Source of the DNA: Nannobrachium achirus
Lineage: Eukaryota; Chordata; Actinopteri; Myctophiformes; Myctophidae
Reading direction: 5' to 3'
Length of the DNA stretch: 64,000 bases
Assembly (NCBI GenBank): GCA_963921795.1
Contig: OY997647.1
Coordinates: 61,695,857-61,759,856, forward strand
The notes beneath the pieces were generated by a model, which saw only the letters and a program-made list of their open reading frames with translations, made no database searches and was not told where the DNA came from. Position numbers and translations under genes: made by a program. Shown in pieces: positions 1-11,150 of this stretch (its first letter is position 1; every line of letters starts with the position of its first letter).

Positions 1-573
1 TGGGTCAAGAGTAGCCACAATCATTGTAGTTTTGTGTCCACAACTGTTCCAATTTGGGCATGCATTTTACGCGGATCTTTCCCCTGGACCCCCCTGGGGT
101 TCAAGAGTGGTTCCCCTGACATCACAGTGATGTCAGAGCATGATGTCAAAGCGACAAACCCATAGAACCACAGTGTCAGGCGTGACAGACAGACAGAGAT
201 AAACACATATGGACAAGCTGTGACCGTCCACATAGTAATCTGTGACCTACGGTCGCAAAAATGATTTATGTTTCAAAGAACACCACCGGCAAGGCTGTCA
301 AAATGTCCCACATTACAGAAACAAGCATCATTCACTGAGACCTATTGCAAACAAATGATTTATAGGTTTATACTTTGAGCTGTGTACTCTCATGTCATTG
401 CATTTGATATGGTTTATGGTTATTGTTTTAGTGATGACTGAAACGCATAATAAACATATAACCATAATATAAACATAACCATAATAGCTAAACATAACCC
501 ATATAACAAGGTTTTATAGGCCAAAGTTGAACTCCATCCAATGGCTAGACTTTAACCTACTCTGTGTGCGCGC

Positions 574-683
<110 letters not shown>

Positions 684-1136
684 ACACGTGTATGTCTGTA
701 CCGTACGTGTTCTATATTTATGTACTGTATTACTGTATGTATGTACTGTAGTTGGTAGTTGCCCTTTCCCCTATTTTCTGCGTCCACATGTACGGTGTTT
801 TCCCCGCCGTTCAAAGAGGAGAGTTTGTCTGACGCATAGACATATTGACATAGGCTCTATATGTGCGGTATATAGAGATAATGTGTGCCGATTTGCAAAC
901 GTATAGACATATTGATTTGTTTGGACTGTCTATCTCAGTACATCACGTTCACCAGTGTGTGGTTTAGGACGCGGTGGCAAACCTCAAATTATGAACAAAG
1001 TTATTCAAAATCAGGCAGTGTGTACTAAACATCTGCAAAGACAAGTTGTACAGTCTCAATTGATTTGTGCAAAACACTAGTTTGGTTCAGCATGCATTCC
1101 AGTTCGGGAGCCAGCCGCATTCTATGAGTTCATAGA

Positions 1137-1873
1137 CAGGGGCGTCACAAGGGGTAGGGAAAAGTGGGACTGAGTTACCAGGGCCCAAGGTGGAGGGGCC
1201 CTAGTAACTTTAGCTATTGAAAAATAGCAGATATACAAGCTCACTGCGCGGCACCGAGTGCCGCGCTGCGAGCTTGTAGATCTGCTATTTTTGAAAAGTC
1301 GTGAAAATGTGTGCAAATCTTTGAATATATGTATTTTTTAAGTGAACATTTGTAACTCAAATTTTGCTTCTGGGGGGTCCCTGGAACTAAATATTTTGAG
1401 ATGCGGGTCTGTGGCCAAATACATATGATCTTCGGGGTCCTTCACATGACATGGGTGGCTGTAGCTCAGGAAGTAGAGTGGGTTGGCCAATGCTCTATGG
1501 GTCAGCGGTTCAAATCCCAGCTTCTCCTGTCTACATGTCGAAGTGTCCTTGGGCAAGACACTGAACCCCAAGTTGCTCCCGGCGAGCTGGTTGGTGCCTT
1601 GCATGGTTTCCACCGGTGTATGAATGTGTGTGTGAATGGGTGAATGTAATGCACATTGTAAAGCGCTTTGGATAAAAGCCCTATATAAATGCACCATTTA
1701 CCATTTACATAGAAACATACGTTTCTTGCACAACATTTTCACGATCTTTCCAAAAATAGCAGATCTACAAGCTGTGAGCTTGTATATCTGCTATTTTTCA
1801 ATAGTTAACATTCATGGGGGGCCCCACAGTGAATCCTTGTACCCAGGGCCCAGAATTTGGTGTGACGCCCCTG
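1137..1873. mobile_element. hAT-type MITE, family a (CAGGGGCGTCACA ends)
   Basis: Ends CAGGGGCGTCACA and TGTGACGCCCCTG, flanked by a perfect 8-bp duplication TTCATAGA (1129-1136, 1874-1881). It contains two copies of the hairpin module (1217-1295 and 1750-1800), a remnant of another MITE (about 1340-1450) and a nested SINE (1453-1708). Confidence 0.85.
1453..1708 (+). mobile_element. tRNA-derived SINE, V-SINE-like
   Basis: A-box region GTAGCTCAGGAAGTAGAG and B box GGTTCAAATCC are spaced as in a tRNA head. The central domain has GTCGAAGTGTCCTTGGGCAA then GACACTGAACCCCAAG, known from V-SINEs. The 3' part TGTAAAGCGCTTTGGATAAA resembles the tail of the partner LINE. It sits inside the MITE 1137-1873. 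Confidence 0.85.
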
Positions 1874-2160
1874 TTCATAGATGATGTGCGTGATTCATGA
1901 ATGTGTCGGGGCGGGGCGGGGCTGGTACAGAGTACAGATGTCCTGCAGACACAAGCCTTCTTATGATGCGTGACTTTGAGACATTGATGCCACAGCACAG
2001 GACCTTTTGTGTCCAGTCGGCACAAAGACTACATTTAACTCACTGTGCCATAGGCAGACAGAAAGGCCATCAGAACCACATGCTGTAAACCTGCTGTATA
2101 GCTGAATGAAGACCCACTGAGGGAGTGGCACCTGCAGGGCTCTGCTGGTGGAGTTAGCAG

Positions 2161-2697
2161 CAAGGGCGTCACAAGGGGGGGGGGGGGGGGGGGGGGGGGG
2201 GAGTGGGACTGAGTTACTTGGGCCCAAGGTGGAGGGGCCTTAATTATTTTACACTTTAGCTATTGAAAAATAGCAGATCTACAATATCGTGAAAATGTGT
2301 GCAAATCTTTGAATAAATGTGTTTTTTAAGTGAACATTTGTAACTCAAATTTTGCTTCTGAGGGGTCCCGGTCCCTGGAACTAAATATTTTGAGATGGTG
2401 GTGGTCTGTGGCCAAATAAAAAAAAATTTGAGCACCACTGAAATAAATAGTTTTCAAAAAACCTTAGAAGGATTTGAAACATTCAAATACTTGCACAAAT
2501 GTTCATGATTGAAAAAAAAAATGCAGATCTACAAGCTTGTATATCTGCAATTTTTCAATAGTTAAAGCAAAAAATGATGCGCTCCCAGTCTACTGTAAAT
2601 GGTTTACTTTAAACCCCCTCCTCCTATGAAGAACATTCATGGGGGGCCCACAGTGAATCCTTGTACCCAGGGCCCAGAATGTGGTGTGACGCCCCTG
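2161..2697. mobile_element. hAT-type MITE, family a, second copy
   Basis: Ends CAAGGGCGTCAC and GACGCCCCTG with perfect duplication GTTAGCAG (2153-2160, 2698-2705). Same orientation as 1137-1873. The first hairpin module has lost its right arm (2264-2290); the second is at 2515-2558. A run of 27 G occurs at 2175-2201. Confidence 0.85.
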
Positions 2698-2741
2698 GTT
2701 AGCAGGAATGTTAAAGGATGACAACGTGATAAGGGAACTTG

Positions 2742-3370
2742 TCATTTTGTGCTCCTCGGAGCGCAGGTCTCCACCAGGCCAGGTAGCAGAAGTTCATAAT
2801 TTGAGGCATTCTTACCACAGACATAAAAAGGTAGACGCCTCTTCCGGCTCTCTGGCACCCGTCTCGCATTGACAGGCATTTTTGATTGACAGGCTTGGAA
2901 TTCTTCAGTGTGCGTAACAGACACGGAAGGTCGGTATGGTAGGCAAATCAGAGGCAGGTGGGGGCGGGTCTTTTCGTACGCAGCTCTTAAAAACAGCTGC
3001 GTCGCGCAAAACAAGGAACTGTCTCTGTTGAATTGAATTGTAGTCCTTGGATAAGTCCCGGAAAAGACACGCTGTGATTGGCCAGTAGTTTTTTTTTTTT
3101 TTTTGAGTGGCAGTCTGCCCTCGACACTTCCTCTTTTCTGCCTATCAAGTTGGACGGGTCACTCCAATCAACTGCAGCGGTGGACGAGGTATCTAGCTTT
3201 TTATACACACTTCTTACACACTTTAGATGCCAATCTTAGCCAATCAGGATGGAAAATGGAAAATGGAAAATCGGACAGATATTTCTTGACCACATGACTA
3301 TATAGATAATGTGTAGCGATTTGCGTGATATTTGGACTAAATCTGTAGGAGTAGGTTTCGCAGAATGCTT
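2742..3370. repeat. R-family repeat copy
   Basis: GGTCTCCACCAGGCCAGG at 2765-2790 and TTAGCCAATCAGGATGG near 3237 match the insertion at 10.2-10.9 kb; sequence between is diverged or different. The right end merges into the TG tract at 3376. Confidence 0.5.
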
Positions 3371-3375
3371 ATGTG

Positions 3376-3473
<98 letters not shown>

Positions 3474-3502
3474 GCGTGTGTGTGTGTGCGCGCGCGCGCA
3501 CG
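3376..3502. repeat. TG microsatellite with TGCG and CG segments
   Basis: TG tract to about 3453, then TGCG and CGCG alternation. The purine-pyrimidine alternation could favour Z-DNA. Confidence 0.95.
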
Positions 3503-3809
3503 TGTATTTACATTGTCTTCCGTTCTCTCTCACCCATCTACAGTTCTCGTTCCCCGTAGAGAGGACCCTGCACCTCCCAGGAGCTTCTTAGATGTCTGCC
3601 TCTCATCAGGGTAGTCCCTGCATGCGGCCTGGACCTGGTGACATTACAAACACGCCTCGTGATGCGTTAGATACATCTCTACGGCTCCATGTGATGGCTC
3701 TTCTTTTATTATTATTGTTCTATCCACTTTTATGACGCCAAGGCTTGCCTGATGCTTTCTCATTCAGCCGTTTGGCATTATCACACTGCACCTCGCCCTT
3801 CTTGCAGAG

Positions 3810-4307
3810 CAGGGACGTGCTGGCCATTGGGAAAAGCGGGACAACTCCTGAACATTAGAAGAAAAAAAAATGTCGGCCCTCATTCCATTTTGGGGGCCAA
3901 CAAAGTAAATCGTCACTGTTGGGCAGAAAACCTTGTATCTCCAAGTTTCAAATGTATACATTTTTTTTTTTCGCAAAGCAAAGCCCTGCTTCATCATACA
4001 AGGCCGTTGCACAAAAGTAGTGAAAACAGCAGATCTACAAGCACACAACGCCTCGCGGTGCGAAGCGTTGTGTGCTTGTAGATCGGCTGTTTTCACTAGT
4101 TTAAATCATTTTTAAAATGATAAATACAAAACAAACGGTTTTGGACATACAAGGTGTCCTCCCGACAACGACGAAATATAACTCAATTGGCCCACTGGCT
4201 CTTAGAGTAGCAGCAGCGCTATTAAGAGAGACCTCTCTCTATAGCGCGCAATGAGGGCCTCTCCAACTCTTTTTCCCGGGCTGAATCAGGGGCCCAGCAT
4301 GTCCCTG
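3810..4307. mobile_element. hAT-type MITE, family CAGGGACGTGCTGG, carrying block B
   Basis: Ends CAGGGACGTGCTGG and CCAGCATGTCCCTG; perfect duplication TTGCAGAG (3802-3809, 4308-4315). Block B occupies 3911-4173, and the right part has a second small palindrome around 4232-4258 (GAGAGACCTCTCTCTATAGC). Confidence 0.88.
3911..4173 (-). mobile_element. Block B transposon
   Basis: One end is CGTCACTGTTGGGCAG, the other CCCGACAACGACG. It is flanked by AAAT on both sides (3907-3910, 4174-4177). The centre holds the hairpin module (4018-4098). Strand is arbitrary: plus means the CGTCGTTG end comes first. Confidence 0.82.
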
Positions 4308-4535
4308 TTGCAGAGACAGGGGTCAATCACACAGACATACAGAATGAGTGGACAGCACCATTACCAGAAACACATACTGTACAGAGCTAGCCCTGAATGA
4401 CCAAACAGGCCGGTAACTCTGAGATGTGTGTTCAAATGTTACTACATTTTTTCGTTCCTTTTGTGCCCTCTCCTGAAACATTTGAGAACCCCAGTACTAG
4501 TTGGACTCCTACTCCTAATGTGCCATAGTGTCGTA

Positions 4536-4954
4536 TAGTCAGAGCGTTTCGGGCAAAAAAATAAATAAAAAAGCATGAAATTTGGCACGCAGTTAGAACA
4601 TGCCATATGGAACATTTTTTGGCAGGGACATTGCAGATTTGTCTTGGGAAACTTTTGGGAGCCAATCAAAGTTGGGGTCTCATAGACTTTTGTAAAATAA
4701 TACAAGAAATAAATATGCTTTAAGTAGCATGTGAGGGGTCAAACTAGGAGGTTTTTCATCATGATTCTGAATCCAATGCAAGCGTTTGTTTTGCACGAAA
4801 AACATTCCTTTCCGAAACACGGACCCCATAAAACTGTGAAAAGTGATGACTCATCACTAAACCATAGTTTTATGGGGGGTGTTTTTAGCCCAAGGAATGT
4901 TTTTCGTGCAAAACACATGCCATCAAAATACTGCCCGAAACGCCCGGAATACTA
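4536..4954. mobile_element. Foldback element, family D, asymmetrically deleted
   Basis: Ends TAGTCAGAGCGTTTCGGGCA and TGCCCGAAACGCCCGGAATA; 3-bp GTA on both sides. The apex is GTGATGACTCATCAC near 4843-4857. The right arm lacks most of the sequence of the left. Confidence 0.78.
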
Positions 4955-5117
4955 GTAAATAAATGTCATACATATTGGGAAGAAAACCTGGAGACTTGAC
5001 ATTCAGTAATTGGGTCTTATGATCAATATAGTCCTATAAGCACATTCTAATGGTGTGTAAAAAAGAAAACCGAAACACATTTGTGCTGAGAACATTTTCT
5101 TCTCCAAACATGTCTCC

Positions 5118-5617
5118 AGTGTTGATTTCGTCGACTAAAACTATGACTAAAAATGTTTGCCGGCTGCGTTTTTTTCACTGAAGAAAACTAAATAAAAACT
5201 AAACAAAAACTAAGCTGTGATGACTAAAATTAAGACTAAATATATTGACAATTTCATCAACAAAATAAAAACTAGACTAAAACGTTAGGGAGGGACTCGT
5301 GGAGAAGAGAGTCATTTTATGTTTGGTTGCTCTCAGGTGTTGCGTGCTGAAAATAGCCGATCTACAAGCTCTTGTGAGCTTGTAGATCAGCTATTTTCAG
5401 CACACAACCAAGTGTAAAATCAGTCATTACGATGCCATCAAGGCCTGCCAAAATACATTTCAGTTGACTATAACTGTAGATTTAGTCAACTAAAAACGTT
5501 AGTCGACTAAAATTAGACTAAAACTAAAACTTTTCAGGTGACTAAATTATGACTAAAATTATTCAAAAAGACTATGACTAAAACTAAATCAAAATTTGCT
5601 GTCAAAAACAACATTGC
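5118..5617. mobile_element. hAT-type MITE with AGTGTTGATTTCG end
   Basis: Perfect duplication ATGTCTCC (5110-5117, 5618-5625). The interior repeats CTATGACTAAAA motifs; hairpin module at 5344-5403 with stem ends GTGCTG/CAGCAC specific to this family. No ORF. Confidence 0.85.
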
Positions 5618-6011
5618 ATGTCTCCCTACTGCAGTATGTACATGCAGTATGTACATGCAGTAAGTGCAGACATTTTGGCATTTCTTGACCTTTTCAAATC
5701 ACTTCTGGCTCAGTGTTGAACCTTGCTCTTCTATCTTGTTAGATGAACGTCGTTCTTTTTTTAAATGTCCTCACAGGACCTCCAGCCACATAACATGTAA
5801 CATCTTGACTCCTGCATGTTGACTGTAAATGTATAGTGACTGTATACGGTGTACATTAGCTGAATGTTGCGTTCATCATTTATTTAACTCATTTAGACCT
5901 TCGTTCTAAAAATGCCTGACCAGAAAAACAGAAAATAATATTTCTATTAAATGTAATAATTAGACTATATTTGTCCGTCTGTCCGCATGTGAGCTTTCCA
6001 GCCTATCCAGT

Positions 6012-6865
6012 GAAAAAATGACTACCAAGGTAATCAAAAAAGTCAACCAACAAATTCGTTTCTTGCAAAGGGTTGCCCCGCTGATCAATATTAAATCTCG
6101 AAAGACACTAGGAGGAGCTCTTATTGGGCCCCTGATTGAGTCTGTCTGGTATCGCGACGCCCCAGCTGCCTTAAAGTTAAAGCTCCAAACAGCCCAGAAC
6201 AAACTAATTAGGGTTGTGCTTGGTCTTCCACCTCAGACCCACCTTACCGATCATCACCACGAAAGCGTGGGGTGGCTCAAAGTAGCTGACAGAGTACAGC
6301 ATCTTGCAATGGGCCTGGTGTACAAGATTCACTACACCTCCAAGATACCCATGTACCTGGCAAACTACTTCTTAAAGGTCAAGGATGTTCACGATCACAA
6401 CACCAGATAGGCAGCTCCACTAATCATCATCAACGTAGATTTAACACTAAACAAGGCTCTAACTCGTTCTCCTGCTATACCATCAACATGTGGAACGCCC
6501 TTCCACTAAGCCTTAAAGGAGAGCAAATCCCTAGCCTCCTTCAAAATTGGTATGAAAAGATCACCTTCAGACAGCTGCTACCCGTGACTTGTAAATAGAC
6601 TAAGCCCCCATGCTCCCCCCCCCCCCCCCCTTTTCTTTTTTTTCTGCCTTTGTATTTGAAATTATGCTTTTGAAACTGATATTATCCTAGATAAAGTACT
6701 ATGTTCTATCCGTCTGTCTTTCAATGTTATGAGATACTTAAAGTGTGGTTCCTGTGGAAATAAGCCTCGGCTCCTTTTAGTTGACCTTGTACCAGTGATT
6801 TGTACTGTCATGAAACTGTACTTTTTTCTATTGCAAACTTCTAATAAATTCTTCAATCAATCAAA
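6012..6865 (+). mobile_element. Non-LTR retrotransposon 3' fragment (end of reverse transcriptase ORF plus 3' UTR)
   Basis: From 6018 the frame encodes VNQQIRFLQRVAPLINIKSR, LQTAQNKLIRVVLGLPPQTH and HNTR, the familiar C-terminal thumb region of fish LINE reverse transcriptases. A frameshift near 6410-6450 moves the continuation to another frame (TINMWNALPLSLKGEQIPSL) with a stop at 6596-6598. The 3' UTR holds a C-tract (6617-6630) and ends with an AATAAA-like tail near 6843-6865. Typical 5'-truncated copy. Clade (CR1/L2/Rex-like) not determined. Confidence 0.85.
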
Positions 6866-7050
6866 AGTGTCCTTCCGTGTCTCCGTCCCTGTGGACCGCT
6901 AATCTCCGGCACCATTGGTAGCCTAGGAGTGGTCCTATGAACAAAATGCCTCAAAGCATGGACGCAGTGTGCGATTGCCGTAAAACTTTTCCGGCGTCGT
7001 GAGCTTGTACAGTATGTCTGATGTTAACCGGAAGTGTCCCACCGAACACT

Positions 7051-7235
7051 ACTGAGTGTCAAAAAACTACTTTCTGGCCTTGACAGCCCATACATCCAAA
7101 CAGAAAAGTCCTATCTGATTGCATTAAAAGACTTTAAACGATGTTAAACTAATTTGCCACTCACTTTGCCACTCGATTTGCCACTTGATTTGCCATTCAC
7201 TTTTTCCATACGCATAGGCTACCCTCTATACCCTC
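7051..7235. repeat. Dispersed repeat (uninterrupted copy)
   Basis: GACAGCCCATACATCCAAAC and CCACTCACTTTGCCACTCGA recur at 36240-36560, where the copy is split by a hAT MITE. Confidence 0.7.
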
Positions 7236-8024
7236 TATAACTGGACCCGCGTGACCCTTTGCACGCACACTCCCTAGAGGGGCCGAGGAAAAACCTCTGC
7301 CCTGCATTTTTCTCATCAGCCTTTTATACTTTTTATGTAGCAACACCACTACACCAGGAGGCCAATTTCTGCTATTTTGCTAATACCCCTAGTCACAATC
7401 CAATTGTTTGTACATTTCTCTTGCCTCACCTTTTCGCATTAAACATCCCAACAATATTATTTAGCATCCAAGCAGTGCAAAGATGAATATCTTTAACCAA
7501 TTGATTGTGGTTTATTCAGTCATTGACTGCAGGTGTACAGATTTGGTCATGGGTGAGTTCACTGTTAAGAGAAACAAATATTCAAGGCATGAGGAATATG
7601 AAACCTCTGAAAACATGATGGTGAAGATTAGCCAGTTGCTGCCAAGCTGTCACAGACAAATAAAAGTAGTTTTACATTTTTCTAATGCTAATGATTAACA
7701 ATGATTATGGCTCATTAGTTAAATGTTTATATTTAAGTTATATATAACTACTACATGTTTCATGACTGTGCAGGGGCGCTGGAACTCCCAAATCCCAAGG
7801 GGAGCTGAGCTTGGAGGAGTTCATGTGTGCGGCCTTAGGCCGCGCGCCGAAAATTCTAAATTCAAAATTTAAATACGACTTCCCTTCCGACCGGAGGTGG
7901 AAAGGTGACCATGTGATAATCAAACACCTTTTTTCAACATATTTTATTCCCCAAAGTCAAATACATTAATGTTTTAAATAATATAGCTCTGTGTGTGTAT
8001 ATATAGGCCTATATATATTTAAAA

Positions 8025-8033
<9 letters not shown>

Positions 8034-8087
<54 letters not shown>
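8034..8087. repeat. AT microsatellite
   Basis: About 27 AT units flanked by A- and T-runs. Confidence 0.95.
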
Positions 8088-8090
<3 letters not shown>

Positions 8091-9230
8091 TTTTTTTTTA
8101 TTTTTTATTTTTTTTCTCACTGTTCATGTGTCTCTTAAAATACAACCATGCAGGAAGCTGGCACCAGAAAAATAAGTCACATTCAGAGGAACAAATATTC
8201 AAGGCATGAGGATGAAACCTCCCATAGCCAACTGCTGCCAAGCTGTCATTGTAGGTTGATTAAAAAACCAAGAGGAGAGCCAGTAGCTGTTTACCCTCAA
8301 GGAAGCAGCTGATGTCTGTGGGTAAGCAGTGGCACGCAACAGAAAATCTTCTCCCCTCTTCCTTCTTCTTTATCCAACACCATTAAGCAATAAGCATGGA
8401 TAACCTTTCAAGTACAAACTAGCGACATGATCACATCACGTTATGAATGCATGTAGGTTCCCAAATCAAAGTGAAAACCCTCAACCCTGTTTTGAAAGCT
8501 CTGTAAAACGAACCTCACTTTTAAAAGTTAAAGCCTTACTTCATTTAGTTTTTTTAAATCCAACTAGCATAGTCAGTAGTGTGATGTATTTAGTAACCGA
8601 TTTTCCATTTGGGTTACATAAGGTTAAGGTTAAGGGAAAACAAGGTTGTAAGGTTGATTTGACAGATGCATCACAGTGTTATATTGCCCATGAGCAAGCA
8701 AGCAGCATGGCCAAGCCATCAATCTAGCTGAGCAGCATCACAGACACACAGTTTATTCATGCTGATGATCAACAATGATTATGACTCATTAGTTAAATGT
8801 TTATATAGTTACAATACTTTGAATATTATTGTAAATAACTTCAAATTATCATTTTTGCAAACCACATTCTGGATTACTGTGCAATTACATTTTCCTAGTC
8901 TTATAGAATTTGATTTAGATCGTGTGTATTGTGTATTTAATTTGGGAAATGTATTATTTCTGAGCTTATAATGCAAACATATACCCATATACTGTAACTA
9001 CATGTTGTCCGGTAAAAATAAAAACCAGGAAGCTGGCACTGGAAAATAAGTCACTGTTGTTCTTTCAGAGGAACAAATATTCATGGCATGAGGATGAAAA
9101 CTCCAAAAACATGATGGTGGAGATTAGCCAGTTGCTACCAAGCTGTCATTGTAGGATGATTAGTTAATTAAATGTTGTTGCATAAACCCTGTTTGTCATG
9201 ATGGGTTGGATAGACATGCAAGTGATGCAG

Positions 9231-9242
9231 CACACACACACA

Positions 9243-9310
<68 letters not shown>

Positions 9311-9328
9311 CAAACAAACAAACAAACA
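9231..9328. repeat. CACG tetranucleotide repeat followed by CAAA
   Basis: CA lead-in, about 17 CACG units, then four CAAA units. Confidence 0.95.
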
Positions 9329-10189
9329 CGTGTGTGTGCATGCACGTATGCACGTATTTCACACTCGCACACATACACAGACCGAAACACTTGCTTTTGG
9401 TTGTCCATCAATTCCGATGATGTCGTCCACTTATGTCCTTAGCGGTGAGTTCTTTGGAGGCTTAAAGGACCTACACCATGCTTTTAAAACTCTATTTTTT
9501 GTATAAATATATGCCGGTTTTGGTCTCTCAAGAGTGTGAGGCAATCTGCAGATGGATGTTTTTGACTTTAAACATTGTTGTCCTCAAATAATTTAAATTT
9601 AAAGTTTTTGCATGGCCAACCCACTAGCTGAGCTGCATCACAGACAAATAAAAGTAGTTTTACATTTGTCATGCTAATGATTAACAATGATTATGGCTCA
9701 TTAGTTAAATGTTTATATTTAAGTTACAATACTTTGAACCCTATGGTCAAATAACTTCAAATGAACATTTTTGGGCAAACACATTCTGGATTACTGAGCA
9801 ATTGTATTTTCCTAATAGAATTTGATTTAGATCATGTTTATTGTGTATTTATCTGTGAAATGTATTATTTCTGAGCTTATAATGCAAACATACCCATAAC
9901 TACTACATGTTTCATGTGTCTCTTAGAATAAAACCAGGCAGGAAGCTGGCACCAGAAAAATAAGTCACATTCAGAGGAACAAATATTCAAGGCATGAGGA
10001 TGAAACCTCCCATAGCCAATTGCTGCCAAGCTGTCATTGTAGGTTGATTAAAAAACCAAGAGGAGAGCCAGTAGCTGTTTACCCTCAAGGAAGCAGCTGA
10101 TGTCTCTGGTAAACACTACAGTGGCACGCAACAGAAAATCTTCTCCCCTCTTCTTTCTTCCTTCTTCTTTATCCAACACCATTAAGCAA

Positions 10190-10904
10190 CTAGAAGCAGT
10201 GCTCTTCCGAGCACAGGTCTCCACCAGGCCAGGCAGCCTGTTATAGCGCCACCATGAGGCTGATTTGAAAAGTTTGATGTGGCATTTCTTCCTCAGCCTA
10301 GTGGGAATGTGCGTGCACAATTTCACAATAAGTAGAGTTATAGGTGAAAACATGAATCGGCCTGTTATAGCGCCACCATGAGGCTGATTTGATTTTTCTT
10401 AAGTGGCATTTATTCCTCTGCCTATTGGGAATGTGCATGCACAATTTCACCAAAATCGCACACTGCGTTCAGGATTTCAGGCATTTTATTCAAAACTGAC
10501 CAATCCTGCAAACTTTGAAAGCCAGTTTTAGCCAATCAGGATGGAATATGGAAAATCTGACACATCCATGTCGATCACATGACTGTAGAGATACTGTCTA
10601 CTGATTTACGTGATTTTTGGACAAAATCTGTAGGAGTACTGGCAAAAGTTAGTTTTGCAAAAGTCGGCCTCCTGGTGGCGCTAGAACAGGCCCATGTGAA
10701 ATATTTGGGGCAGAGGTTCTGAATTGGTATCGAGGGAGTGTGTGTGCACAGTTTGGCAGCGACCGGGCCAACGGCGCCGGAGATTAGCTGGTAACGGACA
10801 AACGGACGGACGGACGGACGGACGGACGGACGCACGGACGGACGCACGGACGGACGGACGGAGGGGAAAACATACTCTCCCTCAGCTTTCGGCTGGTGGA
10901 GACA
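10190..10904. mobile_element. 0.7-kb insertion in one array copy, R-family repeat
   Basis: Comparison with the uninterrupted copy (AAGCAATAAGCATGG near 8385-8400) shows its limits to within 2-3 bases. It contains GGTCTCCACCAGGCCAGG at the left and GGCTGGTGGAGAC at the right, an internal direct duplication of about 131 bases (10227 and 10358) and an ACGG minisatellite at 10800-10860. Related sequence occurs at 2750-3370, 25640-25880 and 49770-50372. Confidence 0.7.
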
Positions 10905-11150
10905 ATAAGCATGGATAACCTTTCAAGTACAAACTAACGACATGATCACATCACGTTATGAATGCATGTAGGTTCCCAAATCAAAGTGAAAACCCTCAAC
11001 CCTGTTTTGAAAGCTCTGTAAAACGAACCTCACTTTTAAAAGTTAAAGCCTTACTTCATTTAGTTTTTTTTTAAATCCAACTAGCATAGTCAGTAGTGTG
11101 ATGTATTTAGTAACCGATTTTCCATTTGGGTTACATAAGGATAAGGTTAA

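Larger units (their letters stand above)
7480..11150. repeat. Diverged tandem array of an unidentified unit, about 1.2-1.8 kb
   Basis: 8153-8640 reappears almost unchanged as 9947-10189 plus 10905-11150. 8740-9040 matches 9640-9955, and 7555-7740 and 9060-9180 carry further copies (AACAAATATTCAAGGCATGA, GCCAAGCTGTCATTGTAG). No protein is recognisable. The array stops where the Helitron frame begins. Confidence 0.75.

Noticed and set aside
2175..2201. 27-base G run as a G-quadruplex regulator
   Set aside because: Homopolymer inside a MITE, likely unstable and assembly-dependent; other copies have only short runs there.
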